Shown: positions 7,750-16,015, numbered from the stretch's first letter. The stretch is DNA of 39,262 bases from Acidimicrobiales bacterium (GCA_020846295.1 JADLEF010000083.1:1-39262); one strand, 5' to 3'. Made by a program: numbers and translations. The notes: generated by a model not told the origin, from the sequence alone.

Positions 7750-9309
7750 TCAGACCGTGGGCCAGTAGCTGAGCGGGCGCTGCTCCGGCGGCGGGATGCG
7801 GCGACCGGCGAGCTGGCGCATATCGTCCACCAGCACCCGCCGCGTGTCGGCGGGGTCGATGACCTCGTCGATGCGCAGCGTGCCCGCCGCCTCGTAGGGC
7901 GACGTCGCCCCGGCCACCTCGGCCACGAGCCGGGCGCGCTCGGCGGCGGCCTCTTCCGGGGCCAGGCCGGCGAGGCGGGCGGCGAACGCCACGTTCACCC
8001 CGACGTCGGGATCCATGAACCCGATCTCGGCGCCGGGCCACGAGTACAGGCCGGACGCGCCCATGCCCGAGCCGTTCATGGCCGGGAAGGCGAGGCCGAA
8101 GCCCTTGCGGATGGTGACGGTCAGCGTCGGGGTCGACAGGTTGGCCAGCGCCTCCACGAAGCGGATGGCGAGGGACAGGATGCGGTCGTGCTCCACCGCC
8201 TTGCCGACCATGAACCCGGGCACGTCCATCAGGAACAGCAGCGGCAGGTTGAACGCGTCGCACAGGCACATGAGCCGGATCGCCTTGCGGCAGGCCTGCG
8301 GGTCCAGCACGCCGGCGTTGAACATCGGGTTGTTCGCCACCACCCCGACCGGGAACCCGTCCAGACGGCCCAGGCCGGTGGTGAGGTTGCGGGCATAGAG
8401 CGGCTGCAGCTCGAAGAACGAACCCTCGTCGAGCAGGGCGCTGCAGAACCGGCGCATGTCGTAGCCGCGGCGCCGGTTGGCCGGCACCAGGGCGGCCAGC
8501 GACGGATCCGGCGCCAGGTTCGCCCGGGTGTCGGAGCGAGGCGCCTGTGTCCAGGCGTTGGGCGGCAGGTACGACAGCCAGCGCCGTACCGCCTGGTATC
8601 CCTCGGCGTGGGTCTCGACGCCGACGTCGATCTGCCCGGTGAGGCGGGCGTGCACGTCCACCCCGCCGAGCTCCTCGAAGCCGACGACCTCTCCGGTGGC
8701 GATCTCGAACACGCGAGGCGAGGTCACCGCCAGCACCGAGCCGCGCACCTGCACCACGAAATCCGAGAATGCCGATTCGAACGAGGAACCGCCGAAGCTC
8801 TGGCCCACGATGATGCTCGCCATCGGGATCCGGCGGCGGCGCCGGGCGATGTAGGGCGAGGGTGCAACGTCGCTGATGCCCTCGGCGCCGATGAGGTCGG
8901 GGATGCGGCCGCCGCCCGTCTCGCCCACGTACACGAAGGGCATGCCGCGCTCGGTGGCCCGCTCGAACAGCCGGCTGATCTTGCGGGTGCCCACGATGGC
9001 GCTCGACGCCTTGCGCACGGTGATGTCGTCGCCGACGATGGCGACCGGTCGGCCGTCGATCGTGCCCTCGCCGCCGATCTTGCCGTCGCCCGGCGTGCTG
9101 GCCCGGTCCTCGAGGCGCATCGAGCGGCTGAACGTGCCGAGCTCGCGGAAGCTGTCGCCGTCGAGGATGCCCGCGATGTGGTCACGGATGGTGGGCGTGC
9201 CGTCGGCGTGCATCCTCGCCACGCGTTCCGCTCCGCCCATCTCGGTGCGGATCCGCTCGGCGCGGGCATGCAGATCGGCGACGGGGTCAAGGGGTGCGTC
9301 CTGGTTCAC
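7750..9309 (-). CDS. Acyl-CoA carboxylase carboxyltransferase (beta) subunit
   Basis: A 519-residue biotin-dependent carboxyltransferase of the acetyl/propionyl/methylcrotonyl-CoA carboxylase beta family, normal in length (510-540). It has the N-terminal crotonase-like half (GEGTIDGRPVAIVGDDITV; GETGGGRIPD) and the C-terminal half (GVVANNPMFNAGVLDP; LMDVPGFMVGKAVEHD; RKGFGLAFPAMNG). It would carry the carboxyl group from carboxybiotin to an acyl-CoA. No biotin carboxylase or carrier gene lies beside it, so it must pair with an alpha subunit encoded elsewhere. The GTG at 9309 fits the family start; ATG 9240 (MGGAERV) is a shorter option. It diverges from the thiolase-like gene with 56 bases between them. 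Confidence 0.92.
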   Translation of the reverse strand: MNQDAPLDPVADLHARAERIRTEMGGAERVARMHADGTPTIRDHIAGILDGDSFRELGTFSRSMRLEDRASTPGDGKIGGEGTIDGRPVAIVGDDITVRKASSAIVGTRKISRLFERATERGMPFVYVGETGGGRIPDLIGAEGISDVAPSPYIARRRRRIPMASIIVGQSFGGSSFESAFSDFVVQVRGSVLAVTSPRVFEIATGEVVGFEELGGVDVHARLTGQIDVGVETHAEGYQAVRRWLSYLPPNAWTQAPRSDTRANLAPDPSLAALVPANRRRGYDMRRFCSALLDEGSFFELQPLYARNLTTGLGRLDGFPVGVVANNPMFNAGVLDPQACRKAIRLMCLCDAFNLPLLFLMDVPGFMVGKAVEHDRILSLAIRFVEALANLSTPTLTVTIRKGFGLAFPAMNGSGMGASGLYSWPGAEIGFMDPDVGVNVAFAARLAGLAPEEAAAERARLVAEVAGATSPYEAAGTLRIDEVIDPADTRRVLVDDMRQLAGRRIPPPEQRPLSYWPTV

Positions 9310-9351
9310 GCGGCCGGATGGTCGGCGGGAGCGGGCCGGCCCGCGTCGCGC

Positions 9352-9357
9352 TACGGT
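9352..9357 (+). promoter_or_regulatory. TACGGT -10 element before the thiolase-like gene
   Basis: TACGGT is followed by eight bases and ATG 9366. No Shine-Dalgarno is present. This is one of several TACGGT elements directly in front of start codons in this window. Confidence 0.45.
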
Positions 9358-9365
9358 CGACAGCC

Positions 9366-10541
9366 ATGAACCTGTCCGGAAGTTGCGCCATCGTGGGCAT
9401 CGGCGAGACCGACTACGTCCGTGGGGCCAAGGAATCGTCGGCCGATCTGATCCTGCGCGCCTCGGCGCAGGCCATCGCCGATGCCGGCCTGAAGCCGTCC
9501 GACATCGACGGCATCCTGCCGTCGGCGAACTTCCTCTCCAGCGAGGAGATCGCGGCCAACCTCGGCGTGCCCAACATGACGTACTCGGTCAGCGTGCTGA
9601 TGGGCGGAGCGAGCCCCACCGCATCGCTGCAGTCCGCCGCCATGGCCATCGCCTGCGGTGTGGCCAAGACGGTGCTGGTCACCTTCGGCTGGGACGGCTA
9701 CTCGGCGTTCCGGCGCGAGCGCCGGGTCGGTCCGCAGCGCCAGCAGATGCAGATGCCCTTCGCCGAGGTGAGCCGGAACTACTACGCGCCCTACGGCGTG
9801 CGCAGCGCGGCGCAGTGGTACTCGTTCTACCTGACCCGCTACGTGCAGACCTACGGGGTGCAACCGGAGGACGCGGCCAACATCGCGCTGGCCAGCCGGC
9901 GCCACGCGCACCTCAACGACAAGGCGCTGATGGCCGGCCGGGAGATGACGCTGGAGGACTACCTCGCCTCGCCCTACATCGCGGAGCCGCTGCGCAAGCT
10001 CGACTGCTGCCTGGAGACCGACTGCGCCTGCGCCGTCGTGCTCACCTCCGTGGAGCGGGCCAAGGACCTGCCGCACACGCCGGTGGTGTGGCTGGGCGGG
10101 GCGGAGGGCCATCCCTACCCGGCCGACGAGATCACCAACCGGCCGGATCTGCTGAAGCTGGGCCTGCACACCGCGGCGCCGACCGCGTTCGCCATGGCCG
10201 GCGTGAAGCCCACCGACATGGACGTGCTGGAGATCTACGACTGCTTCACCTACGTGGTGATGATGGAGCTCGAGGCGCTGGGCTTCGCCGAGCCGGGCGG
10301 GGCGAAGGAGTTCGTCGCCAACGGCAACATCGAGCTCGGCGGACGCTTCCCGATGAACACCCACGGCGGGTTGCTGTCCCAGGGCCACTGCTGGGGGCTC
10401 AACCACGTCGTGGAGGCGACCCGGCAGTTGCGCCACGACGCCGGGCGGGCCCAGGTGGCCGACGCCGAGCTGGCGCTGGTGACCGGGTACGGGGACCTCG
10501 GAGACGGCAGCGTGGCCATCCTCGGCCGCGGGGACCGATGA
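9366..10541 (+). CDS. Thiolase-fold (SCP-x/Ltp2-like) protein, probable retro-aldolase subunit
   Basis: A 391-residue thiolase-superfamily protein of the lipid-transfer/SCP-x group. At the place of the nucleophilic cysteine (CASG in thiolases) it reads GGASP (80-84), so glycine replaces Cys and a classical thiolase reaction is unlikely. Retained features are IYDCFTY (290-296), NTHGGLLSQGH (331-341, with H333 and H341) and a C-terminal GYGD. The next gene encodes a DUF35 protein. That pairing and the missing Cys match the Ltp2-ChsH2 DUF35 aldolases, which cleave beta-hydroxyacyl-CoA side chains of steroids. The ATG at 9366 is preferred over an upstream frame because the family begins here (GSCAIVGIGETDY). 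The stop overlaps a 17-bp tandem repeat. Confidence 0.9.
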   Translation: MNLSGSCAIVGIGETDYVRGAKESSADLILRASAQAIADAGLKPSDIDGILPSANFLSSEEIAANLGVPNMTYSVSVLMGGASPTASLQSAAMAIACGVAKTVLVTFGWDGYSAFRRERRVGPQRQQMQMPFAEVSRNYYAPYGVRSAAQWYSFYLTRYVQTYGVQPEDAANIALASRRHAHLNDKALMAGREMTLEDYLASPYIAEPLRKLDCCLETDCACAVVLTSVERAKDLPHTPVVWLGGAEGHPYPADEITNRPDLLKLGLHTAAPTAFAMAGVKPTDMDVLEIYDCFTYVVMMELEALGFAEPGGAKEFVANGNIELGGRFPMNTHGGLLSQGHCWGLNHVVEATRQLRHDAGRAQVADAELALVTGYGDLGDGSVAILGRGDR

Positions 10542-10570
10542 GCACGGGAGTTCGATGAGCACGGGAGTTC
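10537..10570 (+). repeat. 17-bp perfect tandem duplication across a stop/start junction
   Basis: The unit gatgagcacgggagttc occurs twice in direct succession (10537-10553 and 10554-10570), and gatgatc follows. The first copy contains the thiolase-like gene's TGA (10539-10541). Each copy contains an ATGA and a GGGAG Shine-Dalgarno. ATG 10538 and ATG 10555 both open six-codon frames (M-S-T-G-V-R-stop) ahead of the DUF35 start. Confidence 0.95.
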
Positions 10571-10571
10571 G

Positions 10572-10979
10572 ATGATCATGGCGACCGCCAAGTACACCCC
10601 CCGCCCGCTCGGGCTGGACCGCGAGTTCTTCCAGCTCGCCGTCACCACCGGCAAGCTGCACCTGCAGCACTGCAACGCCTGCGGGCACCACCAGCACCCG
10701 CCGCGGCGGTTCTGCGCCCAGTGCGGCTCCGGCGATCTCGGGTTCGTGCCCACCGCCAACCGCGGCGAGGTCTACTCGTGGACGGTGTCGCACTTCACCG
10801 TCGACTCCGGTTGGGTGGACGATCTGCCCTACGCCACCGTCGTGGTGCAGCTGCCCGAGGGCCCCCGCCTGGTCGGCGCGTACACCGGCGATGCGTCGAC
10901 GCTGGCGATCGGCCAGCCGGTCAGCATCCGGCCCGAGGCGCGCACCGAGGATTACTGCTTCTTCTGGATCGACGGCTGA
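10572..10979 (+). CDS. DUF35 OB-fold protein with rubredoxin-like zinc ribbon
   Basis: A 135-residue protein of the DUF35 family: an N-terminal zinc ribbon with C34, C37, C48 and C51 (CNAC and CAQC) followed by an OB-fold (GEVYSWTVSHF to the end). Such proteins bind acyl-CoA and form complexes with thiolase-fold partners. Placed directly after the Cys-less thiolase-like gene, it is the likely partner in a two-subunit aldolase or acyl-transfer complex. ATG 10572 and ATG 10578 are both possible. GGGAG at 10563-10567 is 4 bases from the first and 10 from the second, so 10578 is better spaced. The N-terminus is preceded by a duplicated coupling sequence. Confidence 0.9.
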   Translation: MIMATAKYTPRPLGLDREFFQLAVTTGKLHLQHCNACGHHQHPPRRFCAQCGSGDLGFVPTANRGEVYSWTVSHFTVDSGWVDDLPYATVVVQLPEGPRLVGAYTGDASTLAIGQPVSIRPEARTEDYCFFWIDG

Positions 10980-11010
10980 GCCCAGCCGTCCCGCCCGCCG
11001 CCCGCCGCGG

Positions 11011-11040
11011 CGGCGGACGAGGCGGCGGACGAGGCGGCGG
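11011..11040 (+). repeat. Short 12-bp tandem repeat after the DUF35 gene
   Basis: The unit cggcggacgagg is present twice (11011-11022 and 11023-11034), followed by a half unit cggcgg. It lies between the convergent DUF35 and F420-type oxidoreductase genes and has no evident hairpin. Confidence 0.8.
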
Positions 11041-11094
11041 AGCGGTCCCACACGATCGACGAGGACGGCTTCGACGAGGGCGGCGCCGCGGCGC

Positions 11095-12012
11095 CTAGCG
11101 GAAGGCGGGCAGGATCCCCTCGGCGATGAGCCGGGTGTTCTCCTCGGCATACTCGGGCGGGCAGCCCTGGGAGAACATGATGGTGCGGGCGCCGGCGTCG
11201 ATGTACTCGCGCAGCCGCGCGACGCAGTCATCGGGGGAGCCGGCGATCGTGTACTTGGCCACCATCTTGGAGAAGTCCTGGTTGTACTGCTTGGACAGCT
11301 GCTGGTTGGCCATGTCGAGCGCGGTGGCGCGGTCCTCGTGCACGCAGGTGAAGATGAACAGCCCGCCCTGCACCGTGCCGGCCGGCCGTCCGGCCTCGGC
11401 GGTGAAGGCCTCGATCTTGGTCATCGACTCGTCGAGCATCTCCGGCGTGTACATGTACGGCAGCCAGCCCTCGGCGTAGCGGGCGGCCCGCCGCATCGCC
11501 ACGTCCTTGCGCCCGGCCACCCAGAACGGCAGGCGCGGCTTCTGGATGCCACGCGGGGCGATCGACACCCCGTTGAGCTTGGTGAAGCGCCCGTCGAAGT
11601 GCACGTCCTTCTCGGTCAACAGCTTGTCGATGACCTGCAGCGCCTCGTCGGTGCGGGCACCGCGCTCCTTCACGGGCACGCCGACCGCCTCGAACTCCTT
11701 GGGGAACTCGCCGCCGACGCCCACGCCGAGGCTGAACCGTCCGCCCGACACCACGTCGAGCATGGCCACCTGCTTGGCCAGCAGCGCCGCCGGGTACAGC
11801 GGCACCAGCACGATGCCGCTCATGAGCTTGATCGTCTCGGTCGCCCCGGCCGCGGCGGCCAGCGAGACGAGGTTGTTCGCCACCGGTGTGTAGAACATCA
11901 GGTGCTCGCCGGTGAGCAGGTAGTCGTAGCCCAGCGCCTCGGCGCGGCGCGCTTCTTCCTTGGCGCCGCGCAAAAGCCCCATCGAGATCCCGAACTCGAT
12001 CGCGTTGCTCAC
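11095..12012 (-). CDS. LLM-class (luciferase-like) F420-dependent oxidoreductase
   Basis: A 305-residue TIM-barrel protein of the bacterial luciferase-like superfamily, in the actinobacterial group that mostly uses coenzyme F420. Family features are GYDYLLTGEHLMF near the N-terminus, VSGGRFSLGVGVGG in the middle and LPFWVAGRKDVAMRRAARYAEGW. It probably performs hydride transfer to or from F420 on an unknown substrate, in the cytoplasm. I start at GTG 12012 (MSNAIEFG): AGGGGG lies about 8 bases upstream, while the upstream ATG at 12060 adds residues unlike the family. It diverges from the dehydrogenase at 12117, sharing a roughly 104-base control region. Confidence 0.9.
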   Translation of the reverse strand: MSNAIEFGISMGLLRGAKEEARRAEALGYDYLLTGEHLMFYTPVANNLVSLAAAAGATETIKLMSGIVLVPLYPAALLAKQVAMLDVVSGGRFSLGVGVGGEFPKEFEAVGVPVKERGARTDEALQVIDKLLTEKDVHFDGRFTKLNGVSIAPRGIQKPRLPFWVAGRKDVAMRRAARYAEGWLPYMYTPEMLDESMTKIEAFTAEAGRPAGTVQGGLFIFTCVHEDRATALDMANQQLSKQYNQDFSKMVAKYTIAGSPDDCVARLREYIDAGARTIMFSQGCPPEYAEENTRLIAEGILPAFR

Positions 12013-12093
12013 GGATGATCCCCCTGTCGTGTGCCGTATCGGCGGGCAAGCCTGGCACACCGGCGGCCGCGGCGCCGGGTGTCCTACGCTGCG

Positions 12094-12109
12094 CCCCGGA
12101 AAGCCGGGG
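12094..12109 (+). promoter_or_regulatory. CCCCGG-AAAG-CCGGGG hairpin over the Shine-Dalgarno
   Basis: A 6-bp perfect stem (12094-12099 with 12104-12109) and AAAG loop immediately precede the start at 12117. The 3' arm contains the G-run that would act as ribosome binding site, so folding could hide it. In the same divergent region GTGTGCC (12029-12035) and GGCACAC (12054-12060) form a spaced inverted repeat. Confidence 0.4.
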
Positions 12110-12116
12110 GTGGCGA

Positions 12117-12962
12117 ATGGGACAGCGACCAGGAGAGGGATCGGCGCTCGAGCGCGTCGGCTTCATCGGGCTGGGCAACATGGGCAGGCCGATGGCGGTG
12201 AACCTGGCGAAGGCCGGGTTCCCCATGACGGTGCTGGATCTCGATCCGGCGCCGGTGGCGGAGCTCGTCGCGCTCGGGGCCCATGCCGCAACCCACCCCC
12301 GTGAGCTCGCCGAGCGCAGCGACATCATCTGCTCGGTGGTCATGAACGACCGCCAGACCCTCGAGGTGGTGCTGGGCGGCGACGGCGTGCTGGCCGGTGC
12401 GGCGGCCGGCAGCCTGATCGTGCTGCACAGCACCATCAGCGTCGCCACCTGCCAGGAGGTCGCCGCCGCGGCCGCGCCGAAGGGGGTGCGGGTGCTCGAC
12501 GCCGCGGTCAGTGGGGCCGAGGAACGCTCCCGGCTGGGCACGCTGTCGCTCATGATCGGCGGGGACGAGGCCGACGTGCAGCGGGCGTGGCCGCTGTTCG
12601 AGACCGTCGGCTCCGAGCTGTTCCACATGGGCGCGCTCGGCATGGGTCAGGCCACCAAGCAGTGCAACAACCTGATGTCGCTGGTGAACATCCACGTCGT
12701 GGAGGAGGCGCTGCGCCTCGCCACCGCGCTGGGCATCGACGAGCACAAGATGCGTGAGGTGGCGGCGGCCAGCACGGGCGACAGCTGGGCGCTGCGCAAC
12801 ATCGACCAGATGCGGGCGCTGTCCGGTCTGCACGGCGAGGGCCTGGCCCACATGGGCCGCTTCGGCCGCAAGGACATCGCCCTCGCCTCCAAGCTGGCCG
12901 CGTCGATCGGCCAGGCGGTGCCCATCACCGATTTCGTGTTCGAGCAGACCAAGCATGCCTGA
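12117..12962 (+). CDS. 3-hydroxyisobutyrate dehydrogenase-like beta-hydroxyacid dehydrogenase
   Basis: A 281-residue NAD(P)-dependent beta-hydroxyacid dehydrogenase. The dinucleotide motif is GFIGLGNMGRPMA at about 15-27. The substrate-binding serine/glycine segment is AAVSGAEERSRLGTL (129-143), and the catalytic Lys is K181 in GMGQATKQCNNLM. Members oxidise 3-hydroxyisobutyrate, tartronate semialdehyde and related acids. The ATG at 12117 has a GGGGG ribosome site just upstream, though this lies in a hairpin arm. The stop overlaps the start of the CoA-transferase by eight bases (ATG at 12955), indicating an operon with it, the enoyl-CoA hydratase and perhaps the epimerase. Confidence 0.9.
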   Translation: MGQRPGEGSALERVGFIGLGNMGRPMAVNLAKAGFPMTVLDLDPAPVAELVALGAHAATHPRELAERSDIICSVVMNDRQTLEVVLGGDGVLAGAAAGSLIVLHSTISVATCQEVAAAAAPKGVRVLDAAVSGAEERSRLGTLSLMIGGDEADVQRAWPLFETVGSELFHMGALGMGQATKQCNNLMSLVNIHVVEEALRLATALGIDEHKMREVAAASTGDSWALRNIDQMRALSGLHGEGLAHMGRFGRKDIALASKLAASIGQAVPITDFVFEQTKHA

Positions 12963-14162
12963 CGCCGCCGCAGCAGCCCCGGGCGCGCCGCCTGCGCCGC
13001 TCCAGCACGTGCGCGTCGTCGAGCTCGCCCACTGGGCCGCCGGCCCGGCCGCGGGCGGGGTGCTGGCCGATTGGGGCGCCGACGTGGTGAAGGTCGAGCC
13101 GCTCGGCGGGGATCCGATGCGCCACCTCTTCGCCCCCGAACCGGGCGGTACGGACCAACCGGTACGGCACGCCCCGTCCTTCTCGGCCATGAACCGGGCC
13201 AAGCGCTCGATCGAGCTCGATCTGGCCGCACCCGACGGGCGGGCGGTGTTCGACGCCCTGCTCGAACGGGCCGACGTGTTCCTCACCAACGTGCGGCCGG
13301 CCGCCCTCGAGCGGCTCGACCTCGCCCCCGAGCGGGTGCGCCAGCGGTTCCCCCGGCTGGTGTACTGCTCGGTCAGCGCCTACGGCTGGCAAGGCCCCGC
13401 CCGCGACGACGCCGGCTATGACCTCGCAGGCTTCTTCGCCCGCACCGGGGTGCTGCACCAGCTCACCCCACCCGGCGCGAGCCCCTCGCCGTACATGAAC
13501 GGCATGGGGGACCTGTTCACCGCCATGTCGGCGGTGGCCGGCATCCTGGCCGCGCTGGAGGAACGCCACCACCGCGGTGTCGGCCGCTTCGTGGAGGCCA
13601 CGCTGCTGCGCAGCGGGCTGTGGTCCATGGCGGGGGAGCTCTCCCTCGCCGCCAACGGGGGTAACCCGCGGCCGGTGGCGGAGCGCACCGACAGCGCCAC
13701 CCCGCTGTTCAACGTCTACCGGGCCGCCGATGACCGGTGGTTCGTGCTGGTCGGGGTCGAAGCTGACCGGCACCTGCCCGTCGTGCTGCGCGCCGTCGGG
13801 CGGTCGGACCTGCTCGACGACGAGCGCTTCGCCACCGGCCGTGCGGTGCGCCGCAACCGGCGGGCCTTCATCGCCCTGCTCGACGAGGTGTTCGCCACCC
13901 GGCCGCTGGAGGACTGGGCGGCGGTGTTCGCCGCCCACGACGTGTGGTGGTCGCCGGTGCAGCGCCCGCCGAGGCCGCCGCCGACCCGCAGAGCGTCGCC
14001 GCCGGGGCGTGGGTGGACTACGACAACGGCGCCGGGCGCAGTGTCGACGCGCCGATCCGGTTCGACGGGTACGACCGCCGCGGTGTCGCCGACGCGCCGC
14101 CGCTCGGTGCCCACACCGCCGAGATCCGCCGCGAGCTCGGCCTGCACGAGGAGCGCCCATGA
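12955..14162 (+). pseudogene. CaiB/BaiF CoA-transferase, apparent -1 base frameshift near 13,965
   Basis: From ATG 12955 the frame encodes a family III CoA-transferase (HVRVVELAHWAAGPAAGGVLA; Asp D186 in MGDLFTA, where the usual DxxxG glycine is Ala). At about residue 335, after DVWWSPVQ, the frame turns into Pro/Arg-rich nonsense. The expected C-terminus (PAEAAADPQSVAAGAWVDYD and ELGLHEERP) is in the frame ending at 14162, whose TGA overlaps the next start (ATGA). One missing C in the run at 13965-13967 would join the two parts into a normal protein of about 402 residues. Either the gene is broken, or one base was lost in sequencing or assembly. No slippery heptamer with downstream structure is evident. 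It follows the dehydrogenase gene with an 8-base overlap. Confidence 0.85.
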
Positions 14163-15049
14163 CCACCCGCCCGACCGACGCCCGCATCGCCGACATGGTC
14201 GTGCTCGAACGCGAGGGCAGCACCGCCCGGCTGATCCTCAACCGGCCGGAGAAGGGCAACGCGCTGCCCTTCGCCGCGCTGGCCCACCTCGTGGAGCTGC
14301 TCCACGAGTGCGAGGACGACGACGACGTGAAGGTCATCGTGCTCAAGGGCCGCGGCCAGTCGTTCTGCGTCGGCGACGACTTCGACGACATCACCGCCGC
14401 CTACGGCCATGCCACGCAGCAGGGGGAGCGGCCGCCCCGCGCCAGCCAGCGCAAGCGGCTCGCCATCGACCGGATCCTCGGTCGCGCCGTGTACGCCTTC
14501 CAGCACTCGGCCAAGCCGGTCATCGCCCAGGTCCACGGGAACTGCGTGGGCATCGGCATGTTCCTCGTCGAGGTGGCCGACCTCGCCCTGTGCGCCCACA
14601 CCACGCGGTTCAGCCACGCCGAGCAGCGCCTCGGGCTGGCCGGCAACACGTTCAACCTGGCCAGCCTCATCGTGCTGTACGGCCCGAAGAAGGCTCGCGA
14701 GCTGCTGCTGTTCGGCGACCAGTTCGACGGGCCCACGGCCGAGCGGCTCGGGCTGGTCAACCGCTCGGTGCCACTCGAGGAGCTCGACGCCACCGTCGAC
14801 GCCTGGGTGGAGAAGGTCGCCCGCAACGCCAAGGACGCGCTGGTCATGGGCAAGGCGGCGCACAACATGGCGCTGGCCCAACTCGGGATGAGCGGGTACA
14901 TCCATGCCGGTATGGTCGGCCACGCGCTGGCCACCAACGTGAAGTTCGAGCCGGACGACTTCAACTTCTTCAAGGAGCGGCGCGACCGCGGCACCCGTGG
15001 CGCGTTCGAAGGTCGCGACAGCCACCACCGGACCGAGGGGGAGCTGTGA
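14159..15049 (+). CDS. Enoyl-CoA hydratase/isomerase (crotonase family)
   Basis: A 296-residue crotonase-fold protein, slightly longer than typical (about 260). The two oxyanion-hole segments are GQSFCVGDDFDDI (66-78) and VHGNCVGIGMFLVEVADLAL (125-144). E155 in HAEQRLGLAG fits one catalytic Glu; the second Glu position has no acidic residue, so the reaction may be isomerase- or hydrolase-like rather than simple hydration. ATG 14159 overlaps the preceding stop (ATGA), which places it in the operon with the CoA-transferase and dehydrogenase. Its likely role is a beta-oxidation-type step on a CoA thioester made by that transferase. Confidence 0.9.
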   Translation: MTTRPTDARIADMVVLEREGSTARLILNRPEKGNALPFAALAHLVELLHECEDDDDVKVIVLKGRGQSFCVGDDFDDITAAYGHATQQGERPPRASQRKRLAIDRILGRAVYAFQHSAKPVIAQVHGNCVGIGMFLVEVADLALCAHTTRFSHAEQRLGLAGNTFNLASLIVLYGPKKARELLLFGDQFDGPTAERLGLVNRSVPLEELDATVDAWVEKVARNAKDALVMGKAAHNMALAQLGMSGYIHAGMVGHALATNVKFEPDDFNFFKERRDRGTRGAFEGRDSHHRTEGEL

Positions 15050-15085
15050 TGGCGTCGACCCGGCCCGGCCTGCGAGCATGACGCC

Positions 15086-16015
15086 ATGACAACGCTCGTC
15101 ACCGGCGGCACCGGGTTCATCGGGGCCGAGATCGTCCGCATGCTGCTCGATCGCGGCGAGGGCCCGATCGCCGCCACCCACCGCTCAAACAACCTCGGCC
15201 GCCTCGCCGGGCTCGAGGACAGGGTGGAGCTGGTGCAGCTCGACCTGGCCGACGCCGAGCGCACCGCGCAGGTCGTCGCCAAGGTCGCGCCGGAGCGGAT
15301 CTTCCACTTCGGTGCCATCCTCACCGGTCCGGGCGAGCAGGATCCGCCGGCGCTGCTGCAGGCCAACGCGGTCGGCTTCATCTCGCTGATCGAGGCGGCG
15401 CGGCTGGCCGGCACCCAGCAGCTGATCTTCGCCTCCAGCATCGGCACCTACGGATGCGACCTCGGCGCCCCGCCGATCAGCGACCTCACCCTGCAACGAC
15501 CGAACACGGTGTACGGGGTGACCAAGGTGTTCGGGGAGAACCTCGGCGCCTACTACCGCACCCGGTACGGGATGGACTTCCGGGGCCTCCGCTACCCGTC
15601 GATCGTCGGGCCCGGCGTCACCACATGGAGCCTGGCGCAGTACACCAGTTGGATGATCGAGAAGCCGATCCTAGGTGAGCCGTTCGAGGTGTGGGTCAAG
15701 CCCGAGGCGGCCATCGCGCTGCTCTACTACAAGGACGCGGCCCGAGCCGCCCTCGACCTCGCCGCCGCGCCCAGCGACGACATCCGCATGATCAACTACC
15801 TCGTCGACGGCAAGGGCGAGACCCCGAGCGCGGGCCGGATGGCCGATGCGGTGCGGGACCGCATCCCCGAGGCCGAGCTGACCTGGGCGGCCGACGCGGG
15901 GCCGGCCCGCCAGGTTCGCATCGACGACTCGGCCGCCCAGGCCGAGTGGGGATGGGAACCCTCCTACGACCTCGACGCGATGATCACCGACATGATCACC
16001 GAGCTTCGCGGCTGA
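15086..16015 (+). CDS. NAD-dependent epimerase/dehydratase (extended SDR)
   Basis: A 309-residue extended short-chain dehydrogenase. The glycine motif is GGTGFIG (7-13), the Ser is in FASSIGTYG (115-123) and the catalytic pair is Y143/K147 in TVYGVTKVFGE. C-terminal residues follow the nucleotide-sugar epimerase pattern, but the gene sits behind acyl-CoA genes and may act on a hydroxyacid or alcohol instead. It starts 36 bases after the enoyl-CoA hydratase stop. Its last 20 bases overlap, tail to tail, with the VOC-fold gene on the other strand. Confidence 0.9.
   Translation: MTTLVTGGTGFIGAEIVRMLLDRGEGPIAATHRSNNLGRLAGLEDRVELVQLDLADAERTAQVVAKVAPERIFHFGAILTGPGEQDPPALLQANAVGFISLIEAARLAGTQQLIFASSIGTYGCDLGAPPISDLTLQRPNTVYGVTKVFGENLGAYYRTRYGMDFRGLRYPSIVGPGVTTWSLAQYTSWMIEKPILGEPFEVWVKPEAAIALLYYKDAARAALDLAAAPSDDIRMINYLVDGKGETPSAGRMADAVRDRIPEAELTWAADAGPARQVRIDDSAAQAEWGWEPSYDLDAMITDMITELRG

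Noticed and set aside
6604-9369. Long open frame on the + strand (921 codons)
   Set aside because: It lies opposite the CoA-transferase and carboxyltransferase genes; its translation is rich in Arg, His and Gly with no family motif, a normal shadow in high-GC DNA.
9366-10541. Ordinary acetyl-CoA acetyltransferase
   Set aside because: The nucleophilic Cys position holds Gly and the neighbour is DUF35, so a plain thiolase label would mislead.
13940-13980. Programmed frameshift in the CoA-transferase
   Set aside because: No slippery heptamer or downstream stem is evident, and the family does not use frameshifting; decay or sequence error is simpler.
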